From Brochothrix campestris (lineage in GTDB: Bacteria; Bacillota; Bacilli; Lactobacillales; Listeriaceae), in NCBI RefSeq assembly GCF_046058945.1, contig NZ_CP175511.1, forward strand, positions 620,001-684,000: DNA of 64,000 nt, written 5' to 3'. Position 1 is the stretch's first letter. Each line of letters starts with the position of its first letter. Positions 33,452-42,514 of this stretch are shown here, in pieces. Made by a program: the position numbers and the translations under genes. Below the pieces are notes generated by a model that was not told the origin of the DNA, did not search any database, and saw nothing but the letters and a program-made list of their open reading frames with translations.

Positions 33452-35203
33452 TTAAGTTGAAGAAAGGCTGTCTTCTATTAAGTTCACATAGGCCTCGATG
33501 CCACTTTTTTCTAAATGGACACCGTCTGGTGCGAAGTATTCAGGATGTGAAATAGCGGTATCATACCAATTGATTAAGGATACTTGTTTGTTTTTAGAGG
33601 CTGTTTTCGCTAATAAATGATTGACAGCTGATTCCCATTTTCGTGGCACGCGTGTGTTTACCAAATAGACATGTGCGTTAACGAACTGTTTAATAACGTT
33701 ATCCAAAGCGCTCTGTGAGAACGTTCCATTTGTACCGAGTGCTAAAAAAATAGCTGTTTTACTAGTGTCGAAGCTGCGATAATGTTGTGCAATTATCGTT
33801 GCCTCTACCATTTGTCGTCCGATTGCACCATCAATTGTAATCGGTGTTAAGGTCTTAGATAGTTTATCACTAATATCGATGGCGAGAGAATCACCAATAA
33901 ATAAGTACTGTTGATAAGAGCGCTTATTAGTCTGTGTCGGTGGTGTTTTTTTTGAAGCTTTCTGTGTAATTTTAACTGTTGTTATTGGTTTTGGAGTGGG
34001 TTCTTCAAAAATAGTCATTACATTTCCAAGTGCGATACCAAAAAGAACAATCAGTGCAATGAAACAACTTTTGAGAAGCGGCTGTGTTTGTTTGAATTGT
34101 TGTGGTAGAAAGTGACGAAACACATGTTTAAAGCCATGTTGTCGAATGGGTGCTTCAACGTAGCGAAAAGATAATTCTGCTAACACGAGTGTGATGCTGA
34201 ATTGAAGCAGTGATCGAGTGGGAGAAAAGACTCCAGCTGCAGTAATAGGTGTCGTTAAAATGATAACGGGATAGTGCCATAAATAAAGACTATATGAACG
34301 CGTGCCAAAATAGTGTAAGGGAGGAGTTGCCAATATTTTCGACCAAATCGTTAATGGGTGCGCAGAGACGAAAACCGCAATCATTGCTAAAAATGCAACG
34401 AGGACAAAACCACCATAGTAAAGAAAAGAACTTAGTTCAGAAAGGGTTAGTACTCCTATTAATAAAAGGGTGAAAGCGCCTAAGCCAATATAATTAAGCG
34501 TTTTTACAGCAGTTGCAGGTAATGGCTTTAAAAGCCGATTAGTTGGTATTGCAATCGCTAAAAGGGCACCAAATAGAAGTGCAAAACAACGGGTGTCTGT
34601 ACCGTAATAAACCCTACTGGGATCACTGCCAGGAACGAAGAGCCAAGCCATCAAACTAATCGATAGGATAATCATTACAACGACCACCCCAAGCAATTGT
34701 TTCTTGTTTTGACAATATTTGAGTAATATGAGTAAAATAATGGGCCAGACAAAGTAAAATTGTTCCTCAATCGCGAGCGACCAAAGGTTTTTTAAGGGCG
34801 ATCCCGCACCGAAAGAATCAAAATAACTAACGTCATGAAAAATAAACCACCAGTTACTTGAATAAAATAGGCTTGCAAGGGCATCGCCACGTAAGGTATG
34901 CAAAATGACAGGTTTAAACAGTAAAACATAGACGACAACAACGATAATTAGAAAATAAACAGCTGGAATAAGGCGCTTGAAGCGGCGGTAAAGAAATTTT
35001 TTAAAGTCAAACGATTGTGTTTGCTGCCATTCACGTAAAATCGCAGAGGTAATTAAATAGCCCGATAAGATAAAGAAAATATCAACGCCAATAAAACCAC
35101 CTTGCGCCCACGGGGCATGAAGATGATAAGCAAAAACAACGAGGATGGCTACCGCGCGTAAGCCGTCGAGTCCAGGCAAGTAAAAGTTTTTTTTATTATT
35201 CAT
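33452..35203 (-). CDS. oatA: OatA-like acyltransferase with SGNH domain
   Basis: 583-residue protein. The N-terminal acyltransferase-3 domain has about ten to eleven membrane segments (10-400), beginning PGLDGLRAVAILVVFAYH with the conserved catalytic His and containing SGYLIT and the RRFKRLIPA motif. The extracellular SGNH hydrolase domain (about 430-583) has GDSLAID with the catalytic Ser and PDGVHLEKSG with the Asp and His. OatA O-acetylates peptidoglycan MurNAc and gives lysozyme resistance; that role is inferred from architecture. ATG follows AAAGAGGAC. Confidence 0.9.
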   Translation of the reverse strand: MNNKKNFYLPGLDGLRAVAILVVFAYHLHAPWAQGGFIGVDIFFILSGYLITSAILREWQQTQSFDFKKFLYRRFKRLIPAVYFLIIVVVVYVLLFKPVILHTLRGDALASLFYSSNWWFIFHDVSYFDSFGAGSPLKNLWSLAIEEQFYFVWPIILLILLKYCQNKKQLLGVVVVMIILSISLMAWLFVPGSDPSRVYYGTDTRCFALLFGALLAIAIPTNRLLKPLPATAVKTLNYIGLGAFTLLLIGVLTLSELSSFLYYGGFVLVAFLAMIAVFVSAHPLTIWSKILATPPLHYFGTRSYSLYLWHYPVIILTTPITAAGVFSPTRSLLQFSITLVLAELSFRYVEAPIRQHGFKHVFRHFLPQQFKQTQPLLKSCFIALIVLFGIALGNVMTIFEEPTPKPITTVKITQKASKKTPPTQTNKRSYQQYLFIGDSLAIDISDKLSKTLTPITIDGAIGRQMVEATIIAQHYRSFDTSKTAIFLALGTNGTFSQSALDNVIKQFVNAHVYLVNTRVPRKWESAVNHLLAKTASKNKQVSLINWYDTAISHPEYFAPDGVHLEKSGIEAYVNLIEDSLSST

Positions 35204-35412
35204 TTGAGTCCTCTTTTCGATGTATAATAGCTGTTTTTATTTCTTTTTGGTTACATTAACATTACAATTGTATTACAAAAGTTCGCGGATAGCAATATAT
35301 AACTAGTCAAAATAAATAGTAGGATTGATGAATTCACACGCATTTGAGAAAAAGATTGTTTTTTGCTATATTAGAATTAGTTGTTTAAATTTTCTGACTA
35401 AGGAGACTGGTT

Positions 35413-36330
35413 ATGACAGTAATTGCAATCATTGATATGGGATCAAATGCCATTCGCTTAACAATTTACGAAACGCTTACAAACGAGGAGACAAGGGTCA
35501 TTGCAAAACATACAGCATTCACACGGTTAAGCGAGGGAATGAGTTCTGGTGGTGTGATTGCAACCGAAAAAATAGCTGAGGCAGTGGTTGTACTGGCAGG
35601 ATTTTCTAAGATTATGAAACGTTTAGGTGTTCAGCGATATCAGGCAATTGCAACCGCAGCAGCGAGACGTGCCGTCAATCGTGCCGTTTTATTTGAGCGA
35701 ATAGCTAGTGAGACAGGGATTAAGATGGCTCTTATTACGGGGGAAGAAGAAGCTACCTATGACTTTCTCGGTGTTAAGAAGGGCCTACCTAATCTACAAG
35801 AGGCCGTGATTATTGATACAGGTGGCGGTAGCTGTGAGCTTATTTATATGAAGAGGGGTGAAATAAGCGCCTTAGTCAGCCTTCCGATGGGGGCAGTTAC
35901 GTTAACAAATAGATTCGGTACAGCCACCTACGAATGGTCAAGTGAACGTCTCATTCAAATGGAAACTCAGCTTGAAACAGCGTTTGAGCAGCTCATTTTT
36001 TTACAGGAAGCCAAAGGTGTTCCTTGTGTTGCTGTCGGTGGGTCGAATCGGAGTGTTGCTCGCGTTGCAAATGGTACTGAAGAAACTGTCCACGCTCAGG
36101 TGATGGATACGGCGGAAGTGTTAGCGATTATCGCAACTATCCAGTCAAGCACGCTTTTACAACGACAAGCAATCCCTGCACTAGGGAAGAAACGGTCAGA
36201 GACGATTGTCGCGGGATTAGCGCCGTTGAAAGTATTGCTAAGATATATTGATAGTCCACAACTAGTGTTTAGTGAATGTGGTTTAAAAGAAGGCGTACTC
36301 GAAAGCATGTGTCGACAAATAAACGAATAA
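35413..36330 (+). CDS. ppx: Ppx/GppA family phosphatase
   Basis: 305-residue exopolyphosphatase/guanosine pentaphosphate phosphatase fold (ASKHA). Phosphate-binding loops are visible as IIDMGSNAIRLTIYE and VIIDTGGGSCELIY; the catalytic Glu lies in ITGEEEATYDFLG. It is the short form without a C-terminal HD domain. It degrades polyphosphate and/or pppGpp. AAGGAG precedes ATG. Whether its substrate relates to the RelQ made 1.6 kb downstream is unknown. Confidence 0.92.
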   Translation: MTVIAIIDMGSNAIRLTIYETLTNEETRVIAKHTAFTRLSEGMSSGGVIATEKIAEAVVVLAGFSKIMKRLGVQRYQAIATAAARRAVNRAVLFERIASETGIKMALITGEEEATYDFLGVKKGLPNLQEAVIIDTGGGSCELIYMKRGEISALVSLPMGAVTLTNRFGTATYEWSSERLIQMETQLETAFEQLIFLQEAKGVPCVAVGGSNRSVARVANGTEETVHAQVMDTAEVLAIIATIQSSTLLQRQAIPALGKKRSETIVAGLAPLKVLLRYIDSPQLVFSECGLKEGVLESMCRQINE

Positions 36331-36376
36331 AAAACGCCCCGGCAGTAAGTATCTAAGCTACTGTGAGGGCGTTTGT
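36331..36376. terminator. Bidirectional terminator ppx/yjbH
   Basis: AAACGCCC (36332-36339)/GGGCGTTT (36367-36374) outer stem with inner CAGTA/TACTG. Confidence 0.88.
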
Positions 36377-37141
36377 TTAGTTGATTTTCCAGAGGATACC
36401 TTGTTGAGTAATCGTTTTTCTCACTTTGTTTTGAAGGCAGAGTTTTTTAAGTTCACACGTAACTTGCTTTTCAGAAATATTGAGCAGACGAGCAATTTCG
36501 TCACAATTGGAAAAACGAAGTAAACGGATGCACTGTTCAATTGAAAGATTGATGTCTGTAATGGGCTCGTTCTGTAGTAATTCACGGAAGATATGTTGAT
36601 AAATATCAAGCGAGTGTAAGCCTTCAATTTTAAGGCCTTCTTCTTCATGGTATCGGTTAAAGAAAACTAAGGATGGAGATTGAGTCACATCCATTTCAGC
36701 TGCAATTGAACGATCACATAAATAGGCTTTTTCTGTAATAGTAGAAGCAAGATCAAGTTGGAATTCATTCATATCCAAGCCCGACTGTGAAGCGATTTCA
36801 AGCAGTGTCTGCTGATTAGTGATTGTCTCTTTAGCAAGGTAGAGATGGTCGAACAATCGTTGGATAAATTCAGTTCCAAGACGATGACCTTGTAGCTCAG
36901 CTGCTTTAATCGCATAAAAAATTGTTCGATAACCTTCTTGTTTGTCACAACTGATACACGCTTCGAGATGAAGGACGTATCTTAGTTTAAAATAAGGGGC
37001 GTATTTAGTTTTTACTTTGCGAATAATGCGTTCTAATTCCCAAGAACTTTCATTTAAAGGATTGAAAAAGAGATAAAGTTCTAATGGTTTTTCAGTTCGT
37101 GTCTGTGGATGGAATGAGCGCTGATTCAACGAGTTCAACAT
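36377..37141 (-). CDS. yjbH: YjbH-like ClpXP adaptor, CxxC lost
   Basis: 254-residue DsbA-fold protein. It matches YjbH over its length: EKPLELYLFFNPL, KAAELQGHRLG, QTLLEIASQSGLDMNEFQLDL, CDRSIAAEMDVTQSPSLVFFNRYHEEEGLKIEG, and a C-terminal helical domain. YjbH presents Spx to ClpXP. The thioredoxin-type CPEC of the B. subtilis protein reads NESS here (residues 30-33), so redox activity at this site is impossible; a different CxxC (Cys62-Cys65, ACISC) is present. The His-rich N-terminus of YjbH is also reduced. ATG lies behind AAGGTGATT. It is divergent from nothing and converges on ppx. Confidence 0.87.
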   Translation of the reverse strand: MLNSLNQRSFHPQTRTEKPLELYLFFNPLNESSWELERIIRKVKTKYAPYFKLRYVLHLEACISCDKQEGYRTIFYAIKAAELQGHRLGTEFIQRLFDHLYLAKETITNQQTLLEIASQSGLDMNEFQLDLASTITEKAYLCDRSIAAEMDVTQSPSLVFFNRYHEEEGLKIEGLHSLDIYQHIFRELLQNEPITDINLSIEQCIRLLRFSNCDEIARLLNISEKQVTCELKKLCLQNKVRKTITQQGILWKIN

Positions 37142-37272
37142 AGTGTAATCACCTTGTCCTAATATTTAATGTAACTTCATTTTAGCAATCAAATGACAAT
37201 TGGACAATTAATTTGCTTTGGAAATTAAAAACAAATGAGAATGGACTGTGAGTGAAAGCGGTACCTTTGTTG

Positions 37273-37854
37273 CTAATTCACCTCTTTAAGCGCCTGATAA
37301 AAACGAGCGACTTTGTTAGAAGTTGGCTGTTGTTTAATTGAAAAGGCCTCTAATAAGGCATTGAATTCGAGTTGCCCGATTTGTTCATCCGGTACTTCGA
37401 ATTCGATTTCATAATCTTCTTGGCCTAAATAGCGGCTGTGATCTAACACGAGTAATCCTGATTGATAGCTGCATTCAATCCGCTCGGTCGTTAAACTGCC
37501 GAAACAGACAATCGCTTGAGGGTCAATACCACGGGCGATGAGGGCATCATATACTTCACCTTGAGGTAATGGGCTGCCGGCGAGGATGTCGTTCGTTTGC
37601 TCATCACTTAAGAAAGCGGTTGTTTCAAGCAAGCCAACAGGTAGGGGTGATTTTAAGGTCAGTTCGTTTTGTTTCGTTGCAAAGGTTCGGATACGCAAGC
37701 CGCAGTGCTGCTCTTTTAGTTGGTAATCTGGTGTGTCAAAATAACTGTTTGTTTGTGTAATCGTCGTCGCCGCTGCTGTTTTAAAATGAGCCAATAAGGC
37801 AGTGTATTCTGTTTTTGTCAGTAGGTTTTTGAATTCGATTTCGCGTTCTTGCAT
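37273..37854 (-). CDS. yjbK: CYTH-domain protein, YjbK-like
   Basis: 193-residue CYTH (triphosphate tunnel metalloenzyme) protein. The hallmark EREIEFKNLL (ExExK) is at residues 3-10, followed by beta strands with LRIRTFATKQNELTLKSP, EIEFEV and a C-terminal NKVARFYQALK. The family hydrolyses triphosphates such as inorganic triphosphate. The gene is divergent from relQ, 98 bp away, as in Bacillus and Listeria. ATG 37854 is selected by AAAGGTGG; a GTG four codons upstream overlaps that site. Substrate unknown. Confidence 0.9.
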   Translation of the reverse strand: MQEREIEFKNLLTKTEYTALLAHFKTAAATTITQTNSYFDTPDYQLKEQHCGLRIRTFATKQNELTLKSPLPVGLLETTAFLSDEQTNDILAGSPLPQGEVYDALIARGIDPQAIVCFGSLTTERIECSYQSGLLVLDHSRYLGQEDYEIEFEVPDEQIGQLEFNALLEAFSIKQQPTSNKVARFYQALKEVN

Positions 37855-37952
37855 GATAAAATCCACCTTTCAAGTTGAGGGAATAAGCGTACTAAAGCTA
37901 AGAAATATGGTAAACTGTAAAAGTAGCGTAACATTAAACAGAGGTGAATTCA

Positions 37953-38606
37953 ATGGAAGATTGGGATGGATTTTTAGCGCCATATCAACAGACTGTGGCT
38001 GAGTTGAAAATGAAATTAAAAGGTATTCGCACACAATATAAATTAGAGGGCAAACACTCTCCGATTGAATTTGTTACCGGACGTGTAAAACCAATTGAAA
38101 GTATTATTGATAAAGCTTCAAAAAAACACATCGAAGATACGCGTTTTGCCGAAGAAGTTACCGATATTGCAGGCTGTCGCGTTATGTGTCAGTTCGTTGA
38201 GGACATTGGCATAGTTGTCGATCATTTACGGAAACGCAATGATTTTCGAATTATTGAAGAACGCGATTACATTTCAAATAAAAAGCCAAGCGGCTATCGC
38301 TCGTATCATGTCGTGTTAGAGTATCCCGTGCAAACAATCAACGGTGAAAAAAAAGTCATCGCTGAAATCCAAATTAGAACATTAGCGATGAATTTTTGGG
38401 CGACAATCGAACATTCGTTGAGTTATAAATACAGCGATGAATTTCCGATTGAAATTAAAGAACGATTGCAACGCGCTTCAGAAGCTGCATTTCAGCTTGA
38501 TGAGGAGATGTCGCATATCCGTGATGAAATTCATGAGGCACAGCTGTACATTAAAAAACAACAGCGCCAACATATTAAAGATCGAAAACATGTAAATAAG
38601 AGGTGA
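37953..38606 (+). CDS. relQ: Small alarmone synthetase RelQ
   Basis: 217-residue GTP pyrophosphokinase making (p)ppGpp without a hydrolase domain. Core motifs: KGIRTQYKLEGKHSPIEFVTGRVKPIESI, DIAGCRVMCQFVEDI, YISNKKPSGYRSYHVV (substrate-binding loop) and AEIQIRTLAMNFWATIEHSLSYKY with the catalytic Glu and Asp region. ATG 37953 follows AGAGGTG. The gene is tightly linked to nadK (5 bp) and rlu, forming an operon. Confidence 0.95.
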   Translation: MEDWDGFLAPYQQTVAELKMKLKGIRTQYKLEGKHSPIEFVTGRVKPIESIIDKASKKHIEDTRFAEEVTDIAGCRVMCQFVEDIGIVVDHLRKRNDFRIIEERDYISNKKPSGYRSYHVVLEYPVQTINGEKKVIAEIQIRTLAMNFWATIEHSLSYKYSDEFPIEIKERLQRASEAAFQLDEEMSHIRDEIHEAQLYIKKQQRQHIKDRKHVNKR

Positions 38607-38611
38607 AATGA

Positions 38612-39400
38612 GTGAAATACGCGATTCGAACAAGGCATGATTTAATGTCGCAAGAAATACGTGTCCATCTAATTGAACGGTTTACGTCTTTAGGTTTAAG
38701 TGAGGATGAGAATGCACCTGATATTGTCGTTACAATTGGTGGAGACGGGACGTTACTCGATGCCTTTCATCACTATGAAAATCGTCTGGCTAATACTGCC
38801 TTTGTCGGTATCCACACAGGCCATTTGGGCTTCTATGCGGATTGGTTGCCTCACGAAGTCAATTCCCTTGCAGAAGGGATTGCACACGGAAAATACAGCA
38901 TTGAAAGTTATCCGTTAATCGAGGTGCGCCTCAGTAAGGAAGATGCAGAGCCAAGTAAGTATTTAGTGCTCAATGAATCAACTTTTCGGATGGCTTCAGG
39001 GACTTTAGCGGTCGATGTTTATTTAGAAAATGAACTGTTTGAGTATTTTCGCGGCGATGGTCTCTGTGTTTCGACACCGACTGGATCAACCGCGTATAAC
39101 CGTTCGCTTGGTGGAGCGATTATTCATCCGACCATTGAAGTGATGCAATTGACAGAGATGGCATCGATTAACAATCGTGTGTTTCGAACCATTGGTTCAT
39201 CGTTGATTTTACCAAAGGAACAAAAAATTAAACTGATTCCGACAGGTGGTACGAAGTGCATTTTAACGATTGACCACCAAACGGAACTGCATGAAAATGT
39301 TACCCGTTTGGATTATGAATTATCTGCGAAAAAAGTGCAATTTGCCCGATTAAAAGCATCGACTTTTTGGAATCGTGTGCATAATTCATTTATTAACTAA
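38612..39400 (+). CDS. nadK: NAD kinase
   Basis: Phosphorylates NAD to NADP. 262 residues with the GGDGT motif (VTIGGDGTLLDAF), the NE-S motif VLNESTFR and the substrate-binding TPTGSTAYNRSLGGAI. GTG start behind AAGAGGTGA, which includes the relQ stop codon, so it is translationally coupled. It supplies NADP for FabI and redox enzymes; part of the relQ-nadK-rlu operon. Confidence 0.95.
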   Translation: MKYAIRTRHDLMSQEIRVHLIERFTSLGLSEDENAPDIVVTIGGDGTLLDAFHHYENRLANTAFVGIHTGHLGFYADWLPHEVNSLAEGIAHGKYSIESYPLIEVRLSKEDAEPSKYLVLNESTFRMASGTLAVDVYLENELFEYFRGDGLCVSTPTGSTAYNRSLGGAIIHPTIEVMQLTEMASINNRVFRTIGSSLILPKEQKIKLIPTGGTKCILTIDHQTELHENVTRLDYELSAKKVQFARLKASTFWNRVHNSFIN

Positions 39401-39416
39401 GAGAAGGAACGATTGA

Positions 39417-40319
39417 ATGAAACTTACATGGACAGTTACGCCTGCCGATAATGGCTTGTTATTACGGACTTTTTTAAGTCATCATCATATTTCTAAACGT
39501 TTGTTATCGGCAATTAAATTTAGCGGTGGTCAAATACGCGTCAACGAAAAGGTTGAAAATGTTCGCTATCAAGTATCAACTGGTGATGTGATTACGGTTG
39601 ATACACCGATTGAACAAGAAAATGACTCGATCATCCCTGAAATTGGACCGCTTAAAGTACTATTTGAAGATGAGTTTATTTTAGTCGTGGATAAACCAGC
39701 GGGAATAGCATCGATTACGGCCCAGTATCATCCAACGCAAACGATGGCGAATTTTATTAAGGGCCATTACTATCAAAACGGCGAGAAACAAGCAATTCAT
39801 ATTGTCTCACGCCTTGATAAAGATACATCGGGAATCATGTTGATTGCTAAAAATCGCTTTGCGCATGCGCGTTTAAGTGAGTTGCACCAACAAGGACTCG
39901 TCAAACGGACTTATCGTGCCTTTGCCGAAGGGACTATCGCTGAATCAGGTGCAATCATTGCGCCAATCGGCCGTAAAGATGGTAGCATTATGATTCGTGA
40001 AGTGCGAGCGGATGGTAAATATGCTGAAACACATTATCAGGTGCGAAACCATTACCATGATTGGACGGATGTTAACGTCGAATTACGGACGGGACGGACG
40101 CATCAAATCCGTGTTCATTTTCAACATTTGGGTCATACTTTAATGGGTGACGATATGTACAAGGGCAGTGTGACACGTTTGAAACGACAGGCGTTGCATA
40201 GTGAAAAGCTACGATTAATTCACCCGTTTACCGGTGAGGAAATGAGCTTTGTTTGTGAATTGCCTGCCGACATGGCAGCCGTCTTGGCACAATCAGAGCT
40301 AATTACATCAATTCGATAG
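39417..40319 (+). CDS. RluA/RluD-family pseudouridine synthase
   Basis: 300-residue 23S rRNA or tRNA pseudouridine synthase. N-terminal S4-like region (about 10-70) with LLRTFLSHHHISKRLLSAIKFSGGQIRVN, then the catalytic domain with motif II HIVSRLDKDTSGIMLIAK (catalytic Asp in RLDKDTSG), VKRTYRAF and ELRTGRTHQIRVHFQHLGHTLMGDDMY. Exact target site cannot be told. Last gene of the relQ-nadK operon. Confidence 0.93.
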   Translation: MKLTWTVTPADNGLLLRTFLSHHHISKRLLSAIKFSGGQIRVNEKVENVRYQVSTGDVITVDTPIEQENDSIIPEIGPLKVLFEDEFILVVDKPAGIASITAQYHPTQTMANFIKGHYYQNGEKQAIHIVSRLDKDTSGIMLIAKNRFAHARLSELHQQGLVKRTYRAFAEGTIAESGAIIAPIGRKDGSIMIREVRADGKYAETHYQVRNHYHDWTDVNVELRTGRTHQIRVHFQHLGHTLMGDDMYKGSVTRLKRQALHSEKLRLIHPFTGEEMSFVCELPADMAAVLAQSELITSIR

Positions 40320-40379
40320 TTATTTATCGTAAAGTCATGTAAAATAGAAAAGGAAAATATCGTTATATAGGAGGCAATT

Positions 40380-41168
40380 ATGTATTTGAACTTTGAAAAT
40401 AAAACCGTTTTAATTATGGGTGTTGCAAATAAACGCAGTATTGGCTGGGGCATTGCTAAAGAACTTGATAAAGCCGGCGCCAAATTGATTTTTTCATACT
40501 CAAAAGAACGTTCAGCCAAAGGGTTATTAAAGTTAGCGCTTGAATTATCAGATTTGAATAAAGAACCAGATATGGTGAAATGTGATGTTACAAGTGACGA
40601 GGATATCGCTACAGCAGTGGCTGATTTGAAAGTCAAAGCGGGTCAGTTAAGTGGGATTGTACATTCGGTTGCCTTCGCTAACAAAGACTTTTTAGGTGAT
40701 GCGTATTCAGCGGTCGATCGTGCTAGCTTTGCTCAAGCACTTGATATTAGTGCCTATTCGTTTACAGCTATTATTCGAGCAGCACACCAAGCGGAGTTAT
40801 TAGCTGATAATGCGAGTCTGATTACGTTAACGTACTTAGGTGGCGAACGCGTTATTCAAAATTATAACTTGATGGGTGTGGCGAAAGCGGCCTTAGAATC
40901 ATCTGTTCGTTATTTAGCGAATGAGTATGGTCCAACTGGCATTCGGGTCAATGCGATTTCAGCCGGACCAATCCGGACGTTGTCTGCTCGTGGTGTGGGG
41001 AACTTTAGTGAGTCTCAAAAAATGGTTGAAGAACGCGCACCATTGCGTCGCGTTACGACTTCAGAAGAAGTCGGCACAACGGCATTATTCTTATTAAGTG
41101 ATATGGCAAGTGGGATTACAGGTGAAAACATTCATGTTGATAGTGGTTACCACATCATTGGTTACTAA
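40380..41168 (+). CDS. fabI: Enoyl-ACP reductase (NADH)
   Basis: Final reduction of each fatty-acid elongation cycle and the triclosan target. 262 residues, SDR fold: nucleotide loop MGVANKRSIGWGIAKEL, central SVAFAN, and catalytic YNLMGVAK (Tyr-x6-Lys) within TYLGGERVIQNYNLMGVAKAAL, then ISAGPIRTLSARG. ATAGGAGGCAA ribosome site. It lies 60 bp after the rlu gene. No FapR site is apparent upstream, unlike fabH. Confidence 0.95.
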   Translation: MYLNFENKTVLIMGVANKRSIGWGIAKELDKAGAKLIFSYSKERSAKGLLKLALELSDLNKEPDMVKCDVTSDEDIATAVADLKVKAGQLSGIVHSVAFANKDFLGDAYSAVDRASFAQALDISAYSFTAIIRAAHQAELLADNASLITLTYLGGERVIQNYNLMGVAKAALESSVRYLANEYGPTGIRVNAISAGPIRTLSARGVGNFSESQKMVEERAPLRRVTTSEEVGTTALFLLSDMASGITGENIHVDSGYHIIGY

Positions 41169-41203
41169 ACTGAATGACTAAGCGGTTCACACTTCTTCAG
41201 AAA

Positions 41204-41248
41204 CAAGCAAGATAAAGAGGTGCGCCTTCTTATGTTGCTTTTTTTTAT
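41204..41248 (+). terminator. Terminator after fabI
   Basis: AAGCAAGATAAAGAGG/CCTTCTTATGTTGCTT hairpin with one bulge, followed by eight T residues. Confidence 0.85.
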
Positions 41249-41286
41249 GGATGACCGTCAAAAAGAACAGACGAGGAGGCAGTCGA

Positions 41287-41796
41287 ATGCAAACCAAACA
41301 AAAAACAATCGTGTTAGTTGGTTTTATGGGTGTTGGTAAAACAACCATTGGTCGAGAATTAGGCAAACGGACGCTGCTTCCGTTTGCCGATAGTGATGAT
41401 TTGATTGAACAGCAGACAAAGATGTCAGTGCAAGACATTTTTGCAACTAAAGGTGAAGCGGCTTTTAGAGCGTTAGAAGAAGAACTCGTTATCGCGCAAT
41501 TACGCGATAATAAGACGCATATTTTAGCGCTTGGCGGTGGTGCATTTATGAATGCTAACATTCGCACGGCTTGTTTACAGGAAGCAACGACCGTCTATTT
41601 GAAGATGGATTGGGAGCTGTGGCAAAAACGATCGCGCAAATTAAAACGGTCACGTCCGCTGTTAAAGACCAATACACCAGCTCAAATCCAACAGTTATTC
41701 ACTGAACGCGATAAAATTTATCGTTTAGCAAATGAAACAATTGTAACCAATCACTTAACGGTCAATGAGATTATCAAACAAATATTAGCAAACTAA
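41287..41796 (+). CDS. aroK: Shikimate kinase
   Basis: Phosphorylates shikimate at the 3-hydroxyl in aromatic amino-acid synthesis. 169 residues with Walker A GFMGVGKTTIG, DSDDLIEQ (Asp of shikimate binding), FRALEEELV, LGGGAF and RSRPLL (lid Arg). ATG 41287 follows GAGGAGG, which rules out the longer frame from 41251. Linked 20 bp upstream of rpiA. Confidence 0.94.
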   Translation: MQTKQKTIVLVGFMGVGKTTIGRELGKRTLLPFADSDDLIEQQTKMSVQDIFATKGEAAFRALEEELVIAQLRDNKTHILALGGGAFMNANIRTACLQEATTVYLKMDWELWQKRSRKLKRSRPLLKTNTPAQIQQLFTERDKIYRLANETIVTNHLTVNEIIKQILAN

Positions 41797-41816
41797 CTTG
41801 AAGGTGGGGCTTTTGA

Positions 41817-42497
41817 ATGAACGGTAAACAAGCAGCAGGAGAACGGGCAGTTGACTATATTAAAGATGGCATGATAGTTGGCTTAGGTACGGGGTCAACA
41901 GTGTTTTATTTTTTACAGGCTTTGGCAAAGAAAGTCGCAGAGGGATTACAAGTAACTGGAGTCGTCACCTCAATGCAAACAGCAGCCTTAGCAAAAGAAC
42001 TGAACATTCCTTTAATGGATCTTAATGAGGCAACAACGATTGATGTTTGTATTGATGGCGCTGATGAGATTTTTGTGGCGGATGGCTCTGTTTATGGGAT
42101 TAAAGGTGGCGGTGGTGCACTGCTGTTCGAAAAACTTGTGGCTGAAGCAGCACAGCAACGTATTTGGATTGCCGACGAATCAAAGACGGTCACACAGTTA
42201 GGTGCCTTCGGTCTGCCGGTTGAGGTGGTTCAGTTTGGCTATCAACAATTGGAACGAGCGCTTGCAAAACGAGGATATAACCCAGTGTTGCGTCGCTCTG
42301 CTGACGAGACACCTTACCTAACTGACAGTGGCAATTACATCCTTGATTTACAGTTCGAGCCGATTACTGAGCCACTCGCCTTAGCGACTGAGTTGAAGCA
42401 CATGACTGGTGTGGTTGAACACGGCCTCTTTAATCAAATGACAGAAGTAACGATTATCGCAACTGCTACTGGGGCGGTCAGTGTCGCAACTTTTTAA
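41817..42497 (+). CDS. rpiA: Ribose-5-phosphate isomerase A
   Basis: Interconverts ribose-5-phosphate and ribulose-5-phosphate. 226 residues with the phosphate loop GLGTGSTVFYFLQAL, DVCIDGADEIF, GIKGGGGALLFEKLVA and IADESKTV. Length and motifs are normal. Ribosome site AAGGTGGGG. Middle gene of aroK-rpiA-hypothetical, with 17-20 bp spacing. Confidence 0.95.
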   Translation: MNGKQAAGERAVDYIKDGMIVGLGTGSTVFYFLQALAKKVAEGLQVTGVVTSMQTAALAKELNIPLMDLNEATTIDVCIDGADEIFVADGSVYGIKGGGGALLFEKLVAEAAQQRIWIADESKTVTQLGAFGLPVEVVQFGYQQLERALAKRGYNPVLRRSADETPYLTDSGNYILDLQFEPITEPLALATELKHMTGVVEHGLFNQMTEVTIIATATGAVSVATF

Positions 42498-42514
42498 AGA
42501 AAGAAGGTCTAATC

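Noticed and set aside
36377..37141. YjbH as a frameshifted pseudogene
   Set aside because: The frame is intact over 254 codons and matches YjbH to the C-terminus; only the CxxC is changed.
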